From Takakia lepidozioides (Eukaryota > Streptophyta > Takakiopsida > Takakiales > Takakiaceae): a stretch of 64,000 nt of DNA. Location: positions 67,685,053 to 67,749,052 of the forward strand of contig CM060732.1 of NCBI GenBank assembly GCA_030704615.1. Reading direction: 5' to 3'. Every line of letters starts with the position of its first letter. Position 1 is the first letter of the stretch. The position numbers and the translations under genes were made by a program. Below, one piece after another: positions 62,975 to 64,000 of this stretch. The notes beneath the pieces are model-generated. The model did not search any database. It was not told the DNA's origin and saw only the letters and a program-made list of their open reading frames with translations.

Positions 62975-64000
62975 CATCGCATAATCTGCTGGGCTTTTGG
63001 GGCGTTCTGACATCTCCCTCTCTCTCCGCAAGGCGGCCTCCATCCGCCTTCAGGCCACATGCAAACAGATACATATGCGCCACCCCCCGACCAAAAAGTG
63101 GCTATTTGACAGCGTTGTCACCCCAGCCGCCACTTATGGCTGTGAGTTCTGGGCACCTGGTGTCCCAGTTTCCTGGTGGGAAAAGAATCTGGAACAGTCA
63201 TCTTTTCTCGAAGCAATGCTTGGCGCCAGAGGCATAACTCCATCTATTAGGTGCAGAGTTTGCATGTGTACCACTTCAAACCGAGGCCCTCTTCTGGCTT
63301 ATATAATAGGTTACAAGCCCTTCCACCCAAGGGGCTCGTGGCAAGAGCACTCGCAACATCTATTAGGCTCAAAACTGTAGGGTTCAAGAACTCCTGGTAT
63401 GCTGGTGTGGACAGTTTTTTGGAGCACGACTCTCTATTGCTTCACTAATGCCAGAGAATCCAGAAGGGGTGGAAATGACATCCAAACTGGATCGCAACAG
63501 ACTCATTAGAAGGGAGCTTATGGAACTGCATGTCAGGAGAACCTGGAAGCTACCCAATCTCACAACAAAGCTCCATTTCTTTCGAGAGACATTCTTGGTT
63601 CTCCGAAATATAGAATCTTGCGGCCCAATTACCTTTCGGCACCTTTATCTCCTTCCCTCCTGAGAGCATTGGGGCGGTTCAGGGTGGGCTCCCACAATCT
63701 ACGAATAGAGACTGGAAGATGGGAAAATCTGCATCGGGAGGACTGCCTGTGCCCAGCTTGCACAGGGCAAATTGAAACTGAAGAACACTTCTTCTTTTAT
63801 TGCCCTCTATATTAGAGATCTGTGGGAGATTCCACTGTCTATTCCGCGGAACTCAATCTCTCACTGAAGTATTCCACTCTGAGGATCAGAAATGCTTGGC
63901 AGCTTACCTGCACGAGGCCTTCACCCTTAGACAATCCCTCGAGCAGTAGTTCTTTTTTGGCTCTGGTTTTGTTTCCTCTCTCATGATTTTTTCCATTTTG
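62975..64000 (+). mobile_element. LINE family B, 3' part (continues past the window)
   Basis: Broken frames encode the reverse transcriptase C-terminus (KKWLFDSVVTPAATYGCEFW), then SNLRIETG-like sequence, a finger with ETEEHFFFYCPLY and QSLEQ-stop near 63948. The beginning of the 3' UTR follows. Several frame changes and stops occur, so it is not active. Confidence 0.75.

Overview
The window looks like nuclear DNA of a land plant, most likely a seedless one with motile sperm (lycophyte, fern or bryophyte). Plant-specific families are present: a B-type CDK, a WAT1-type transporter, a phi-class GST relic, S1/SPH secreted proteins and DYW-class PPR pseudogenes. Exons are small and obey GT-AG rules, and non-LTR retroelements are common. 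Two adjacent small basic genes resemble sperm chromatin proteins, which is the best hint of flagellated sperm. I cannot name the species.

Layout, left to right. 1-6.7 kb is decayed or mobile: a broken multi-exon gene (-), a minisatellite with palindromic cores, a SWIM-domain fragment cut by a hAT-like element, and other repeats. 7.2-8.8 kb holds a BCL7-like SWI/SNF subunit gene (+), followed by a dead phi-class GST (9.3-9.9 kb). 12.1-14.4 kb is an RPA-interacting protein gene (-). 14.6-16.8 kb is a DYW PPR pseudogene (-) with a second, inverted and internally deleted copy at 35.8-37.5 kb (+). 17.9-18.7 kb is a second hAT-like element. 19.9-24.9 kb is an auxilin-like J-domain gene (+). 27.0-31.4 kb is a WAT1/EamA transporter gene (+) whose 3' end meets LINE debris. 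33.1-34.8 kb has a dead and an intact S1/SPH gene. 37.5 kb has a hypothetical ORF, and 39.2-43.9 kb an unrecognised gene (-).

46.3-51.1 kb is the most interesting block. An arginine-rich protamine-like ORF and a bare linker-histone-domain gene lie head to tail on the minus strand. They are divergent from a complete 8-exon CDKB gene (+). 52.5-59.0 kb holds 14 exons of a bacterial-type peptide chain release factor 3 gene (-); its 5' exon with the P-loop is not in view. 59.7-64 kb is retroelement: LINE family A (3.2 kb, inactive), then the 3' part of LINE family B.

How they fit together: most genes are unrelated housekeeping genes (chromatin remodelling, RPA import, clathrin uncoating, vacuolar/auxin-type transport, cell cycle, organelle translation). 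The only apparent functional pair is the two basic chromatin genes. Exon coordinates below were placed by hand from reading frame, GT-AG signals and phase. The spliced totals are consistent: BCL7 220 aa, WAT1 403 aa, CDKB 303 aa, auxilin-like 1010 aa, RF3 523 aa visible.
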